From an uncultured Myxococcales bacterium (GTDB taxonomy: Bacteria > Myxococcota_A > UBA9042): a DNA stretch of 64,000 nt. The notes under the pieces are model-generated. The model was given only the letters and a program-made list of their open reading frames with translations. It had not been told where the DNA came from and did no database searches. A program made the translations under genes and the position numbers. The stretch covers positions 26,585 to 90,584 of the forward strand of contig CAIMEY010000060.1 of the NCBI GenBank assembly GCA_903840165.1, written 5' to 3'. Of the stretch, positions 26,730-36,090 are shown in pieces (position 1 is the stretch's first letter; each line of letters begins with the position of its first letter).

Positions 26730-28297
26730 CGCGGCTCCAGGGCGTACCAGCCCACGGTGGTGAGGCACGGCTGCAGCGTCAATCCTTGACCCTGAGAACG
26801 GCTGCACGGCGTTTGGGCCATGGGTAATGTGTTGGAAACGCGAAGATTCTCGCTAAAGAGACGGCGCAACTGTACCCGCTCGGCCAACTGTTGCCGCGTC
26901 GATGCTTGGACCGTCAGGCCCAGCCACGCCAAGGTGCGCCGGCCTTTGGGTAGAGGAGCCCCTTGGTCCAACCAAGCCTCGAGGGACTGAACCTTTTGAT
27001 CTCCAAAATCAGTAGGAAGATCAGGATGTTGCCGATCAGCCATCTGGACGCGCCCGCTGCTTAGGTGCAGGGCCAGGAGGCTGGTGGCCATGGCGTCCAG
27101 GCCCACGTGGAGCTCAGCGCGGCGGTCGGAAAGGAGAAGAAGATCGCCCGGTTGCGTGGTAGCAGCCGATTGGCGTAAGGATTGAAAATCAGCCTGCAAA
27201 TCAGCAGGTTGCCACCACAGGGGCGTGTAGACTGCCAGACTCAGCAGCAGAACTGCGATGGCGACGTACCCTTGACGCTGCGTGGGCACAAACCGGGCGA
27301 GAAAGCCCGCCGCAAGCAGCGAAAACAGAGGCAGCATCGATACATAGTAGCGCCACTGGCCAAAGAGCGGGTTAGGCTCAGAGGCCATGCTGTAGCCGAC
27401 CAGCAGCCCGATGAGGCCCAGGCCCAGAGAGACGCGTGTCCAAAGGTCAAGGGTCGAAAGCCCCAGGCCAAGGAAGGCCAGCACCAGCCAAAACGTTGGA
27501 GAAACGCGGAGATCCCAGATGAGCCACCGCGCGTGGTCGGCCCAAGTGCTTTCAAGCGCCACACCGTGGGTCGAGCCCATCACTGCGAGGTAGCTGACGA
27601 CAAAGACGGCGAATGTGCCAAGAAAAGTAAGGCGCATCCGCAGGTTCCATCCCGGCTGCAGCAGCAAGGGCAGAACGGCCAGGGCCAGGAGCGGATACTC
27701 CGGGCGCGCGTACACGCTCGCAGTTAACAGCGCGGAACTGAGAAATAAACGTGCAATCGGCGCCATAGTCTCTGCGCGCAGCAGGGTCCAGGCCAGCAGG
27801 AAGAGCAGGGGCCCCAATGTGGTGTAGCCGCCGGTAGCGCTGTAGTGCACATGCGCCGGCCACGCTGCCACCAGAAGGCCGGCAAACACCGGCCAAGGCT
27901 TACGCAATTGACTGACGGTAGCGGCCGTGAAGGTCAGGACGGCAATCATCGCACCCGTTGTCAGGCCCACGCCGCGGTAGAGCCAGAGGCTAGGGATGCC
28001 CAAGTGACTAAGAAGATTGGCTAGATTGGGGACCAGGGCCATGCCCGGCCTGGACTCGGGTTGCAGGGCGTACAGGATGTCCCAGCGCCGTGCCTCGGCC
28101 AAATCGCCGGGGCCCCAAGAAGCAAACAGCCTAATAAGTAAGGCAAAAAGGCCAATCCCCGCAGCCGTCAGCACTGCGGTGCGCTGGGTTCGCCACAGGC
28201 TAGGCGCCAGAGCCAGCAGCGCCAATGTGATCAGCCCGGTGGTCGTGGTGACGACCATGGCATCGGGCAGCAGGTTGGTTGGGTCAGACAAGGGCAA
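26726..28297 (-). CDS. Polytopic membrane protein, GT-C glycosyltransferase-like
   Basis: 523 residues from TTG 28297, preferred over ATG 28258 because GGGGGAG lies 8 bases upstream. About ten hydrophobic helices span residues 15-370, with a soluble C-terminal domain of about 150 residues. The pattern of a first long loop after helix 2 (GPGDLAEARRWDILYALQPESRPG) and the segment VFAGLLVAAWPAHVHYSATGGYTTL resemble PMT_2/ArnT-like enzymes that use polyprenyl-phosphate sugars. The expected paired Asp/Glu of the first loop may be in GDLAEAR, but I cannot confirm it. Function is therefore a suggestion. It is coupled to the downstream membrane gene. Confidence 0.75.
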   Translation of the reverse strand: MPLSDPTNLLPDAMVVTTTTGLITLALLALAPSLWRTQRTAVLTAAGIGLFALLIRLFASWGPGDLAEARRWDILYALQPESRPGMALVPNLANLLSHLGIPSLWLYRGVGLTTGAMIAVLTFTAATVSQLRKPWPVFAGLLVAAWPAHVHYSATGGYTTLGPLLFLLAWTLLRAETMAPIARLFLSSALLTASVYARPEYPLLALAVLPLLLQPGWNLRMRLTFLGTFAVFVVSYLAVMGSTHGVALESTWADHARWLIWDLRVSPTFWLVLAFLGLGLSTLDLWTRVSLGLGLIGLLVGYSMASEPNPLFGQWRYYVSMLPLFSLLAAGFLARFVPTQRQGYVAIAVLLLSLAVYTPLWWQPADLQADFQSLRQSAATTQPGDLLLLSDRRAELHVGLDAMATSLLALHLSSGRVQMADRQHPDLPTDFGDQKVQSLEAWLDQGAPLPKGRRTLAWLGLTVQASTRQQLAERVQLRRLFSENLRVSNTLPMAQTPCSRSQGQGLTLQPCLTTVGWYALEPR

Positions 28298-28642
28298 GAA
28301 GGGAACTCCCCCAGCGTCGCGGCAGGCCTGGGCTGTGGATGCCCGTGAGAATCTTCGGTTTTGCCAGCAACCCCGTCAAGGCGGCACCGCAATTCCTTAC
28401 AAAGCTTCTGCGAATGTGGATGGATAAGCGAAAGAAAAGCGGAGTAAAGATAACTGGTTTACCGGGAGCCGCCCTGGGCCAAGGCGATCACGGCCTGCAA
28501 CTGTGGAGGCCTGACCGCGACCCTGCAGTCGGTAGGTCGATCCGGAACGTCCGTGGACGCTTGCGATTGACAGCGGCGACGGCCCAGCGGACCTTTGGCA
28601 CTGATCGGCGGCTGTGGCGGCGCGCGGCATCAGGGTGGTGTG
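28298..28642. other. Divergent intergenic region
   Basis: 345 bases between the TTG start of the membrane gene and the ATG of the NTF2-like lipoprotein. An AT-richer part at 28420-28465 (AAAGAAAAGCGGAGTAAAGATAAC) may hold promoters. No repeat or structured RNA was recognised. Confidence 0.4.
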
Positions 28643-29881
28643 ATGATGAAACTACAGATAATTGCTCAGAAAATACGGGTCCCGGCTGAGCCTGCGTCGG
28701 CCATTCGCGGTTCGCTGGACGGCTTGACGGTGGCGCGACAGGGGAAATGGGGCCAATCCAGGCTTGCGCGGCGAGGTAATTCGCTGCTGGCATGCATCCT
28801 TGGGCTTCTAGGGCTAGTGATGAGTGTCGGTGCTTGTACGCCGAAGAGTCCTGGGGCCAAGGTGGCGCCCGGGCCGACAGCAGGGCCCGCAATAGCGCCT
28901 GTACCTATAGACAATGCTTTGGCTTTGCCGGTTCATTCCACGCCGATCACCGCGCCCCAAGGGGTCAGTGCTACCGACATGGCTCCGGGCGCAGAAGAGG
29001 AGCCCGTACCGGCGGCCGCATCGGCCGATGGCGCGCCGATCGTCACCGCCATCAATGATTGGATTGTGGCGTGTAATCATGGCGATTGGACTGCTGCCGC
29101 CCAGATTCTCGCGGAACCGACCGAGCAGTCTTGGCCCCGCCAAGGTGGTGGCCCCCCAACCGTGGGCAAAGACGCTGTCGTGGCGGCGTGGCAGGAACTC
29201 GCTGCGGTGTTTGACCACGCCCAGTGGACCGTGCATCGCGTCATCGTGGCCCAAGATCGCGTTGCCATTCAGCTTGAACTTAGCGGAATTCAAAAGAAAA
29301 ACTGGCATGGCCGCCCAGCAACGCACAATTCCAGCGTCCTGCAGCTCCTGACTGTCCTGACGCTCAGCAAGGGCAAGGTACAGAGCGCCCATTGGTTCGG
29401 AGGATGGCCGATAAATACTGCAAAACCAGGCATATGGGAGGCATTTTCCGCCGTAACTGGGCCCAGCAGCGACCTGGTCAGCCGGTTGACACGCTTTCTG
29501 TTCGCAGGGCTAACCGCTTCAGATTCAGCGACGTACGACCAACTCTTTGCCGAAGAACTGCATGGCGTCGATTTCTTGAGCGGCGCGACGGCCGATGGTC
29601 CCACGGCGAACAAAGCCGCGATCGAGGCATTTCGTGCGCCATTTCCGCGGATTCGCGTCGAGCATGTCGAAGTGGCTGCTGCTGGTCCGTGGGCTGTAGG
29701 CGTCGCCGAGGTACACCTGCTGCACAAGGGGACCTGGGGCAAATGGGCACCGACGGGCAGAGCCCTTACCCTGCATGTTGGCCAAATTCTGCGATTTTCC
29801 GATGGAAAACTGGTGCAACGTTGGCAATACGCCGACGGCGATGAACTGGTCCAGCAGATTGAGAAATCGCCGCAGCCGTAA
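28643..29881 (+). CDS. Lipoprotein with NTF2/SnoaL-like domains
   Basis: 412 residues from the ATG pair at 28643. The lipobox VGAC lies near residue 65 after a long basic N-region and the core LLACILGLLGLVM. A Pro/Ala linker runs to about 130. Residues about 135-270 (AINDWIVACNHGDWTAAAQIL, VGKDAVVAAWQELAAVFDHAQW) and 290-405 (FLFAGLTASDSATYDQLFAEELHGVDF, NKAAIEAFRAPFPRIRVEHVEV, LRFSDGKLVQRWQYADGDELVQQI) look like two copies of the NTF2-like fold, the second closest to SnoaL/ester-cyclase proteins. Catalytic residues cannot be assigned. It ends 8 bases from the convergent triple-fusion gene. Confidence 0.75.
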   Translation: MMKLQIIAQKIRVPAEPASAIRGSLDGLTVARQGKWGQSRLARRGNSLLACILGLLGLVMSVGACTPKSPGAKVAPGPTAGPAIAPVPIDNALALPVHSTPITAPQGVSATDMAPGAEEEPVPAAASADGAPIVTAINDWIVACNHGDWTAAAQILAEPTEQSWPRQGGGPPTVGKDAVVAAWQELAAVFDHAQWTVHRVIVAQDRVAIQLELSGIQKKNWHGRPATHNSSVLQLLTVLTLSKGKVQSAHWFGGWPINTAKPGIWEAFSAVTGPSSDLVSRLTRFLFAGLTASDSATYDQLFAEELHGVDFLSGATADGPTANKAAIEAFRAPFPRIRVEHVEVAAAGPWAVGVAEVHLLHKGTWGKWAPTGRALTLHVGQILRFSDGKLVQRWQYADGDELVQQIEKSPQP

Positions 29882-29889
29882 CCTTTGGA

Positions 29890-32724
29890 CTATTCGCCCT
29901 GCGCACAGGCCGCGGACTCCTGCCAGTCACGGCCAACCACAAGTAATTGCTCAGTAAGCCGTAGTGCATCCACCGGCCAAAGCCAACGCGGCCGCGGGCG
30001 GCGGGTACTGGCCAAGGGCCGACAAGTCAGCACGCGATTGATCCACTGTTGCGCAAGAGCGGAGCGGCCTTGCACCGCGCCGAGCAGGGATCCGCAAATC
30101 GCAGCATTGGTGTCGGTGTCTCCGCCCTGCAAAACGGTTGTCCGAATCGCCACTTCCAGCGGTGTGCTTTGGGCCAAGTGGAATAGCGCGTTTTGCAGCG
30201 CGATCAGCAGCCAGCCTTGGTGGGTGTCGAAATCCGTCGGCAGGCGCTCGCCGGCCGCCAGCACGGTAGCGTGCAGTGCGGGGTCCATGTCAGCGGACAA
30301 GGTCACGGCCTGCTCATACAGCGCTTTACTTTGAATCCCTTGACGAATTGCCCGCGCGATCAACAAGGCCCACAGCGCCGAAGCGTCGCCGCACACGGGA
30401 TGGGGATGGGTGAGCGCGGCGTCGGCCCGGGCGAGGTTCTCCAGGGTCGGCTCGTCAAGCCAAGTGCCTAAAATACCAAGGCTTGCCACACGCATCAGGG
30501 CCCCATTGGCCTGAGACGTGGGATTGGCGGCGCGCGTGGCGGCTTGCGATGCTTGATTCAATTGAATATCAGCGAGTTTTACGCCTCCTAGGGACTGCCG
30601 TGTCGTCGCACCGATGTCAAAGGGGCGCGACTCAAGCCAGGCCACATAGGCCTGCGCTACGCCTTCGATGCCCATTTTCGGTCGGTGCACCAGGCTGCGG
30701 GCCAGGGCCAAGGCCATTTCGCTGTCGTCGGTCGGTTGCCCGGCCAAGGTGTGAAACGTTCCACCATCGGCTAGTAGAGCGGGGCCCCCGGGATACTCGT
30801 GGGCGATGCTTGCAGAACTGCGGAATTCTACGAGGCTTCCCAGAGAGTCTCCCGCCAACTGCCCCAGCATACAGCCATGGGCACGGCATAGCACCGCGGC
30901 ACTGCGTTCGCCAACTCCCGGCCTAAAGCCCACAAGATCAAGAGGTTGCTTCTTCCATGGCTGCCCCTGCACCTGCGCCCAGGGGCGGGCTAGCAATTCG
31001 CGGGCAAATAGTGTCGAAGCACCGATAACAATGGACGTATTTGTCAGAGTGTTGCCCGTGTTGTCATAGCGAACGGGCTCGCCGCTAGTGCCGAGCAAAG
31101 TGCCGCCCACGCCTCGCAGCAGCGCGTGCCCGGCGATGAGGTCCCAACCCTTTGGACCTTGTAGAGAAGTGCCGGCATCCGCTTCGCCCACGGCGACCAA
31201 AGCTAGGCGGTAGGCAATGGACGGCATGGTCAAAAACCGCGCAGGTTCACAGCATTTTGCATTCTCTGCCGCTGCCGTGTCGGCCGCTTGGGACACCGCC
31301 ACTGTGTGCTCAGGCCCGACGGCATCGGGCAGGGGCGCGCGAAAGTGCGGTTGTCCATTGCGAATGACGCCGCCACAACCCTCGGCCCAGGCGATCAAGT
31401 CGCCGCCTTCATCGGGCATGGCGTAGGCAAAGACCACGCCGAGGACCGGTTCGCCGTCTTGCAGCAGGCCGATCGACACGGAACTTCCGCGCCATCCCCT
31501 TAGATATGCGATGGTTCCGTCGTTGGGGTCCACCACCCATGTAGACGTGCAGGAGGGAGCCCCGGCGTGGTAGCCAGATTCCTCACCGCGGAAGTGCCAG
31601 TCGGGAAATTGCGCCAAAAGCGCTTTTCGAATAAGGAGTTCAGCTTCTAGATCGGCATCGGCATGGTCGCCATGACCGCGCGGGCCGCCGGGCCGCCAAC
31701 GCTCCGCGTGCAGACGCGCGCCGGCCTGCTGAGCCGCCGCGATGGCCGCCTGAAGTGGTACATAGAGTGGACTATTAAATTGAATTTGCTGCATTTTATT
31801 GGAAAACCCCGCGGCGTGCCGATGCCCGCCTCCGCCGAACTGTTCTGCCAACGCGTTCACACGTGGCCCGACCGCTGGTTGCGACCGCAAACTGTACCGG
31901 ATCTGCTGGTCACGCAGGCGCCATACAGCGCAAATGCCGCCCCGCTCAAGCGCGACGACATTGCCAACTTCTGTCGCAATATCAGGCGAATCAGCAGACA
32001 GCTGGACCGACCAAACGGGCACTTGGCGCAGGGAGCCTCGGCACGCCGTGCTGGCGTAACGCATTACTTCTATGCGTCTTTGTTCAAAAAGCGCCTGTCC
32101 GCTTGACACCGCTGCCGGGCGGTCCCGGTGCAAGGCGAGAATCGTGGTCGCGAGCAGTTCCGGGCGAACACAGCGTCGCAGCAAGGACTGCAATGGGCCG
32201 GCGTCTGGCAAGGTTTCACGATATAAATCAAGCTCTTCTATGTGCGCCAGCCACTCCGGCAAGGGCTGCGAACCGTAGCAATGTCGCCACGTCAGCACCG
32301 CACCGCACGTCGTCTGGTCCAGATGCACCACGTCGGGCAAGGCAGCCGCCGTCGGCACATTGGTCGCGTGGTGGTCGAGGACAAGAACGCCCGCTGCATT
32401 TGCCATAACCTGCCGCAAGTTCGCAAGGTTAGGGCAGACGTCTAGCAGCCAAACCTCGCGCCCCTGCAAACGGCTCAGCCGCCCCACCGGTGCCCCAGCG
32501 TCCTGGGGCGACAGGGTCACGCCTCGGCCAGCCTCGGTCAGCGCTGCCAAGGCGACTAGCGCGCTCGCCACGCCGTCTGGGCAACCGCGGTGATAGAGCA
32601 AAGCGACCGGTGGCCCCGAGCCGATGGCCGGTAGAGGGGATGGCAGTCCTAACTCAGCCAGAGGCAAAGACTTTGAGGGGCTGAGCTGTCCCGCGGGGGA
32701 CGGCGGTAGTTGGGGAGTTGCCAA
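29890..32724 (-). CDS. DHH/DHHA1 - inositol-monophosphatase-like - ADP-ribosylglycohydrolase fusion
   Basis: 944 residues from TTG 32724. Three hydrolase modules lie in one frame. Residues about 35-310 are a DHH phosphoesterase (YHRGCPDGVASA, LDHHAT, and DHHA1 FGGGGHRHAAGF). About 355-585 are an IMPase/CysQ-like fold (GEESG, DPNDGT in place of the usual DPIDGT, and GWDLIAGHALLRGVGG). About 610-900 are an ADP-ribosylglycohydrolase (GCMLGQLAGDSLG, PTDDSEMALALARSL, GGDTDTNAAICGSLLGA). Metal-binding residues look intact in all three. Relatives of the first two modules hydrolyse 3'-phosphoadenosine 5'-phosphate or oligonucleotides, and the third removes ADP-ribose, so a nucleotide-salvage or ADP-ribose repair role is plausible but inferred. 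I know no such three-part protein. The start codon lies inside a dispersed repeat copy. Confidence 0.9.
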   Translation of the reverse strand: MATPQLPPSPAGQLSPSKSLPLAELGLPSPLPAIGSGPPVALLYHRGCPDGVASALVALAALTEAGRGVTLSPQDAGAPVGRLSRLQGREVWLLDVCPNLANLRQVMANAAGVLVLDHHATNVPTAAALPDVVHLDQTTCGAVLTWRHCYGSQPLPEWLAHIEELDLYRETLPDAGPLQSLLRRCVRPELLATTILALHRDRPAAVSSGQALFEQRRIEVMRYASTACRGSLRQVPVWSVQLSADSPDIATEVGNVVALERGGICAVWRLRDQQIRYSLRSQPAVGPRVNALAEQFGGGGHRHAAGFSNKMQQIQFNSPLYVPLQAAIAAAQQAGARLHAERWRPGGPRGHGDHADADLEAELLIRKALLAQFPDWHFRGEESGYHAGAPSCTSTWVVDPNDGTIAYLRGWRGSSVSIGLLQDGEPVLGVVFAYAMPDEGGDLIAWAEGCGGVIRNGQPHFRAPLPDAVGPEHTVAVSQAADTAAAENAKCCEPARFLTMPSIAYRLALVAVGEADAGTSLQGPKGWDLIAGHALLRGVGGTLLGTSGEPVRYDNTGNTLTNTSIVIGASTLFARELLARPWAQVQGQPWKKQPLDLVGFRPGVGERSAAVLCRAHGCMLGQLAGDSLGSLVEFRSSASIAHEYPGGPALLADGGTFHTLAGQPTDDSEMALALARSLVHRPKMGIEGVAQAYVAWLESRPFDIGATTRQSLGGVKLADIQLNQASQAATRAANPTSQANGALMRVASLGILGTWLDEPTLENLARADAALTHPHPVCGDASALWALLIARAIRQGIQSKALYEQAVTLSADMDPALHATVLAAGERLPTDFDTHQGWLLIALQNALFHLAQSTPLEVAIRTTVLQGGDTDTNAAICGSLLGAVQGRSALAQQWINRVLTCRPLASTRRPRPRWLWPVDALRLTEQLLVVGRDWQESAACAQGE

Positions 32725-32744
32725 AGGAGCCCTTCAAGTAAAGC
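32723..32744 (+). repeat. Dispersed repeat copy at a start codon
   Basis: AAAGGAGCCCTTCAAGTAAAGC overlaps the minus-strand TTG start (32724-32722) of the fusion gene. AAGG and CCTT arms flank AGC, giving a small inverted repeat. On the minus strand GAAGGG could serve as ribosome site. Confidence 0.65.
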
Positions 32745-32825
32745 ACTTGTTCTGTAAGGGTAATCGCCTGGCGGCGTTGACGGCGCGGAATTCCCGCACA
32801 AGCGTGCAGAGGACGAGCCAGTTTC

Positions 32826-32860
32826 TTAGGAGCCCTCAGAGGTAACTCAGTGAAACAACC
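32826..32860 (+). repeat. Dispersed repeat copy
   Basis: TTAGGAGCCCTCAGAGGTAA begins at 32826 and is followed by CTCAGTGAAACAACC. It lies just beyond the stop of the kinase-TPR gene (minus, ends 32864), so the 139-base gap holds two copies in the same orientation. Confidence 0.65.
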
Positions 32861-32863
32861 TAA

Positions 32864-35149
32864 CTATCGGCGCTGCTTGCCTAACCGCTCCGCCTCAGCC
32901 CGGGCCTCGACGCCACCGCCTTGGTCCCCCAGCGCCTCGCGACACTGGGCAAGTAGCTGTAGGGCCTGCTGATTGTGCACGTGCAGCCCGTGTTCGGCAA
33001 ATAACGCGGCGGCTCGCTCCACGGCGCGGAGGGCAGGCCAAAGTTGGCCCAGGCGCAGCCAGCAGCCTCCTTGATTGACCAGAACAAGTGCTGTTAATTC
33101 AATAGGTCCCAGCGGTGCAAGCACGGCCAGCGCATCGGCGTACAGGTTGTCAGCGTCGGCCAGGTGCCCACGATCCAGCGCCAAATTACCGAGCACTAAC
33201 AAGGCAGAAGCGCAATGCAGGACATCGCCACGCATTTGATGGGTCGCCAGGGCCAGCAGGAGCCAATGTTCGGCCTGCTCGTGTTTGCCCAAGCGCAGCG
33301 CGCAGGTACCCATCATCGCCTGGATCTGCCCCAAGGCCATTTGACCCAGGTCGTTGATATCTGCTAGAGAGTTGGCGTATTCCAGCAGAATTTGCCCTTG
33401 GCGCAGGACGGATTCCCGTTCGCCTTGGCGGCCTAGCAAGGCCAATTCCCGCGCATGCAAGAGCAGTTGCAGTCCGGTGTGATCGTCCGACTGGTAGGGC
33501 GGCTGACTCGGCAGGGGCGGAACGACGCGGCGGGCCAGCGTCAACTGAGCCTGGGCGCTGCGCAGGTCGCCCGAAAGGCCTAGCAACTCGGCCATCGCTA
33601 GGTGCAGGCGCAGGCGCAAGGGGTGGTCCAAGGGCAGGTCAGTATCAGCAATGATTCCCTGTGCTTCAGCCAGAGGGCCCCTAGCCATATCCAGCCATCC
33701 GCAGCGCAGCGCCCACTCCGCCCGCCGAAGCAAAGCCTCCAGCCACGGCTCAGGTTGCCCTGAAGACGTCAAAAGCGCCGTCGCCCTGGCCAGGTGGTGG
33801 TCCCTCTGCCGCGCGGTCTGCGCCGCCGCCGCACTTTCCCAGGCCAGACGCGCCGCATCGCCCAGGCGCCGGGCTGCCATGTACAGCCGCGTTGCATCCT
33901 CGCGGGTCGATTCCCGTCGCGGTCCACACTGTTCTAGGGCCATGGCTACGCGCGCTTGCAGTTGACGCCGCGTCCGTTTGGCAAGGCTCGCCAGAAGCGT
34001 ATCGCGCGCCGCAAGCGTTCCCAGCCGCCATTCGTCAGGTCCGCCAGCAATTGCGCCGGATTGCTGCAGTCCGTAGAGCATACCAGCCTCCGGCTCCCGC
34101 CCCAGGACCGCTGGCAGCAGGGCGGGGTACCCCGGCGGCGCCACCGCCAGAATCAGCATGATCTGCGCCGATGGGCTGTGATCTTGCAGGACAACTGCGG
34201 CCGGCAGAACCGGAATTTCAGCGGACGTGCTTGTCGCGCCGCTCACCAAGGGCAGAGGCACGACCAAGCCCGCACGCGCATGGGGCAAGCCTAGACCGCG
34301 CAGTAGGGCGTCAGCAAAGGCGGGCACAGACGCGAAACGCTTGCCGGGGTCTAGGCTTAGCCCCTTGGCCAAGGCCTCAATCGCCCGCAGTGGCACGCCG
34401 GATCGCGCCAGTTCCGTCACGGGCAGATCGGCACCTTGATGCCAGTGCGGCCGCGTTGGCCTTTGCCCTGTCAGCAGTTCTACAGCCATGATTGCTAAGG
34501 CGAATTGGTCCGACGCAGGGCTCGGCGGCTCCCGCTGCAGTTCCGGCGCTAGGTAGGCTGCCGTACCCTGACTCAGCGCCCGGTCGGCCAGCGCAAAGTC
34601 GCGGCGGGCCAAGCCAAAATCCACCAGCTTGAGCTGAGTGCCCCGGGTTTGATCATCGCGGACGATGGCGTTTTCGGGCTTGACGTCGCAATGCAGCACG
34701 CCGACGTCGTGGGCGTGTCCAAGTGCGGACGCCAACTGAGCAATCCACAAGGCTCGGTCGAGAGGCTGCGGCAGCCCGGCGCGCAGGCACTGCCGCAGAG
34801 ACTGACCCTTGACCAACTCCATCGTGATGTAAGGCGGCGTGCCGAAACCGAAATGCGGCGCGATCTGCCCCACGCCATGGACCACGGCCACATGAGGATG
34901 TACCACGCGGGCCACCGCTCTGGCTTCGGCGAGAATGCGCTGTAAGTCTTTGTCCGTACGCCCAAAAAGCACCTTGATGGCGACATCTCGCTGCAGTTGA
35001 CCATCGTGGGCGCGGTAGACGGCGCCCATTCCTCCCTGGCCAATGAGTTGAATAATCTGCAGATTGTCGGCAATCCAACTCCCATCGGGCAGCTTCGGTG
35101 GCGTCTGGCGCGAGGTCGCAGGCGGCAGATTCGGCGGCGGCAGGGACAT
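32864..35149 (-). CDS. Ser/Thr protein kinase with TPR-type C-terminal region
   Basis: 761 residues from ATG 35149, with GGAG 6 bases upstream. The kinase domain (residues about 30-290) has the glycine loop IGQGGMGAVYRA, VAIKVL with the ATP-anchoring Lys, catalytic loop HCDVKPEN (Cys replaces Arg of HRD), DFGLA and APEL. The HCD form removes the RD-kinase arginine and may mean activation without loop phosphorylation. Residues about 400-755 are helical repeats (RLHLAMAELLGLSGDLRSAQAQL, LGNLALDRGHLADADNLYADAL) of TPR type, as in many myxococcal kinases. No TM helix is seen, so a cytoplasmic location is likely. It is divergent from the phosphatidyltransferase gene. Confidence 0.93.
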   Translation of the reverse strand: MSLPPPNLPPATSRQTPPKLPDGSWIADNLQIIQLIGQGGMGAVYRAHDGQLQRDVAIKVLFGRTDKDLQRILAEARAVARVVHPHVAVVHGVGQIAPHFGFGTPPYITMELVKGQSLRQCLRAGLPQPLDRALWIAQLASALGHAHDVGVLHCDVKPENAIVRDDQTRGTQLKLVDFGLARRDFALADRALSQGTAAYLAPELQREPPSPASDQFALAIMAVELLTGQRPTRPHWHQGADLPVTELARSGVPLRAIEALAKGLSLDPGKRFASVPAFADALLRGLGLPHARAGLVVPLPLVSGATSTSAEIPVLPAAVVLQDHSPSAQIMLILAVAPPGYPALLPAVLGREPEAGMLYGLQQSGAIAGGPDEWRLGTLAARDTLLASLAKRTRRQLQARVAMALEQCGPRRESTREDATRLYMAARRLGDAARLAWESAAAAQTARQRDHHLARATALLTSSGQPEPWLEALLRRAEWALRCGWLDMARGPLAEAQGIIADTDLPLDHPLRLRLHLAMAELLGLSGDLRSAQAQLTLARRVVPPLPSQPPYQSDDHTGLQLLLHARELALLGRQGERESVLRQGQILLEYANSLADINDLGQMALGQIQAMMGTCALRLGKHEQAEHWLLLALATHQMRGDVLHCASALLVLGNLALDRGHLADADNLYADALAVLAPLGPIELTALVLVNQGGCWLRLGQLWPALRAVERAAALFAEHGLHVHNQQALQLLAQCREALGDQGGGVEARAEAERLGKQRR

Positions 35150-35307
35150 ATGCAGCTCCAGGTCCGCGAGCAGGCGCGGCAGCAGCGATCATGCCCACCC
35201 AACCCTGCATGACGCAAGAGGCCGGCGAATTCCCCAATTTGGCAAGGCGCGCTACACTGTAGGCCGCGCGGGGTGATTGTGGCCCCAAGTCGCCTAGGTG
35301 GAGGTAC

Positions 35308-36087
35308 GTGAAGGTCTTTTCCCCAATCCCGTTGCGGACCCTGGCGCCCAACGCCATCACGGCATCGGCGCTCAGTTTCGGCCTTTGTTCCGCGGTGTTG
35401 AGCCTGACCGGCGGCGATCTCCGAATCGCCGCGTGGTTTATCCTGCTGTCGATGTTGCTCGACAAGCTCGATGGCAGCGTGGCCCGTGCGGTGCGTGGCC
35501 AGAGCGAATTCGGTGTGCAATTCGACTCCTTTGCCGACAACATCGCCTTTGGCGTCGCTCCGGCGGCCTTGGTCTACCAGGTCAGCGGCAGCGTCGCACC
35601 GGCGATCTGGGGCAGCAGTGGCCATGCACTAGGCGTGTCGGGACACTGCCTCTTGGCAGCAATCTGCTTATTTTACGCGATGTTGACTACCGTTCGTTTG
35701 GCGCGATTCAACGTCACGACTACCGACATCGGCCCCTATGTTTTCCAGGGCTTGCCATCGACCATGTCCGGCGGCGTTGTCGCCTGTTCGTACTTGGCGC
35801 TCGGTGATCTCAAGGCACTAACGCCGGAAATTCTACAGTGGTTTCCGGTAGTTCTGGCAGTCTTGGCTTTGCTGATGGTGAGCAATCTGCCGCTGCCAAA
35901 GCTCAAGTTCAGCACCGGGTCCATGCCGGCGCGCATCTTCAAGATCAGCGGGGCGGTCATCGTCTACGGCGCGGTGTTGGCGCGGACGGGTTATGTGGCT
36001 GTCACGATTCTCATCTTTGGCTACATGGTCGTGGGCTTTGGCTGGCTTGGCCCGCGCCTGATGGGCCCTGAACGGTCGGCCCACTAA
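35308..36087 (+). CDS. CDP-alcohol phosphatidyltransferase (PssA-like)
   Basis: 259 residues from GTG 35308, with GGAGG upstream. The full catalytic signature DG-x2-AR-x8-G-x3-D-x3-D is present at about residues 54-76 (DGSVARAV through FDSFAD). About six to seven hydrophobic helices follow, with the usual TMSGG after the first half (GLPSTMSGGVV). The family transfers a phosphatidyl group from CDP-diacylglycerol to an alcohol in the inner membrane. The size and early position of the motif best fit phosphatidylserine synthase type II, but the acceptor alcohol is not certain. Three bases separate it from the alpha/beta hydrolase gene, so they form an operon. Confidence 0.9.
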   Translation: MKVFSPIPLRTLAPNAITASALSFGLCSAVLSLTGGDLRIAAWFILLSMLLDKLDGSVARAVRGQSEFGVQFDSFADNIAFGVAPAALVYQVSGSVAPAIWGSSGHALGVSGHCLLAAICLFYAMLTTVRLARFNVTTTDIGPYVFQGLPSTMSGGVVACSYLALGDLKALTPEILQWFPVVLAVLALLMVSNLPLPKLKFSTGSMPARIFKISGAVIVYGAVLARTGYVAVTILIFGYMVVGFGWLGPRLMGPERSAH

Positions 36088-36090
36088 TCC

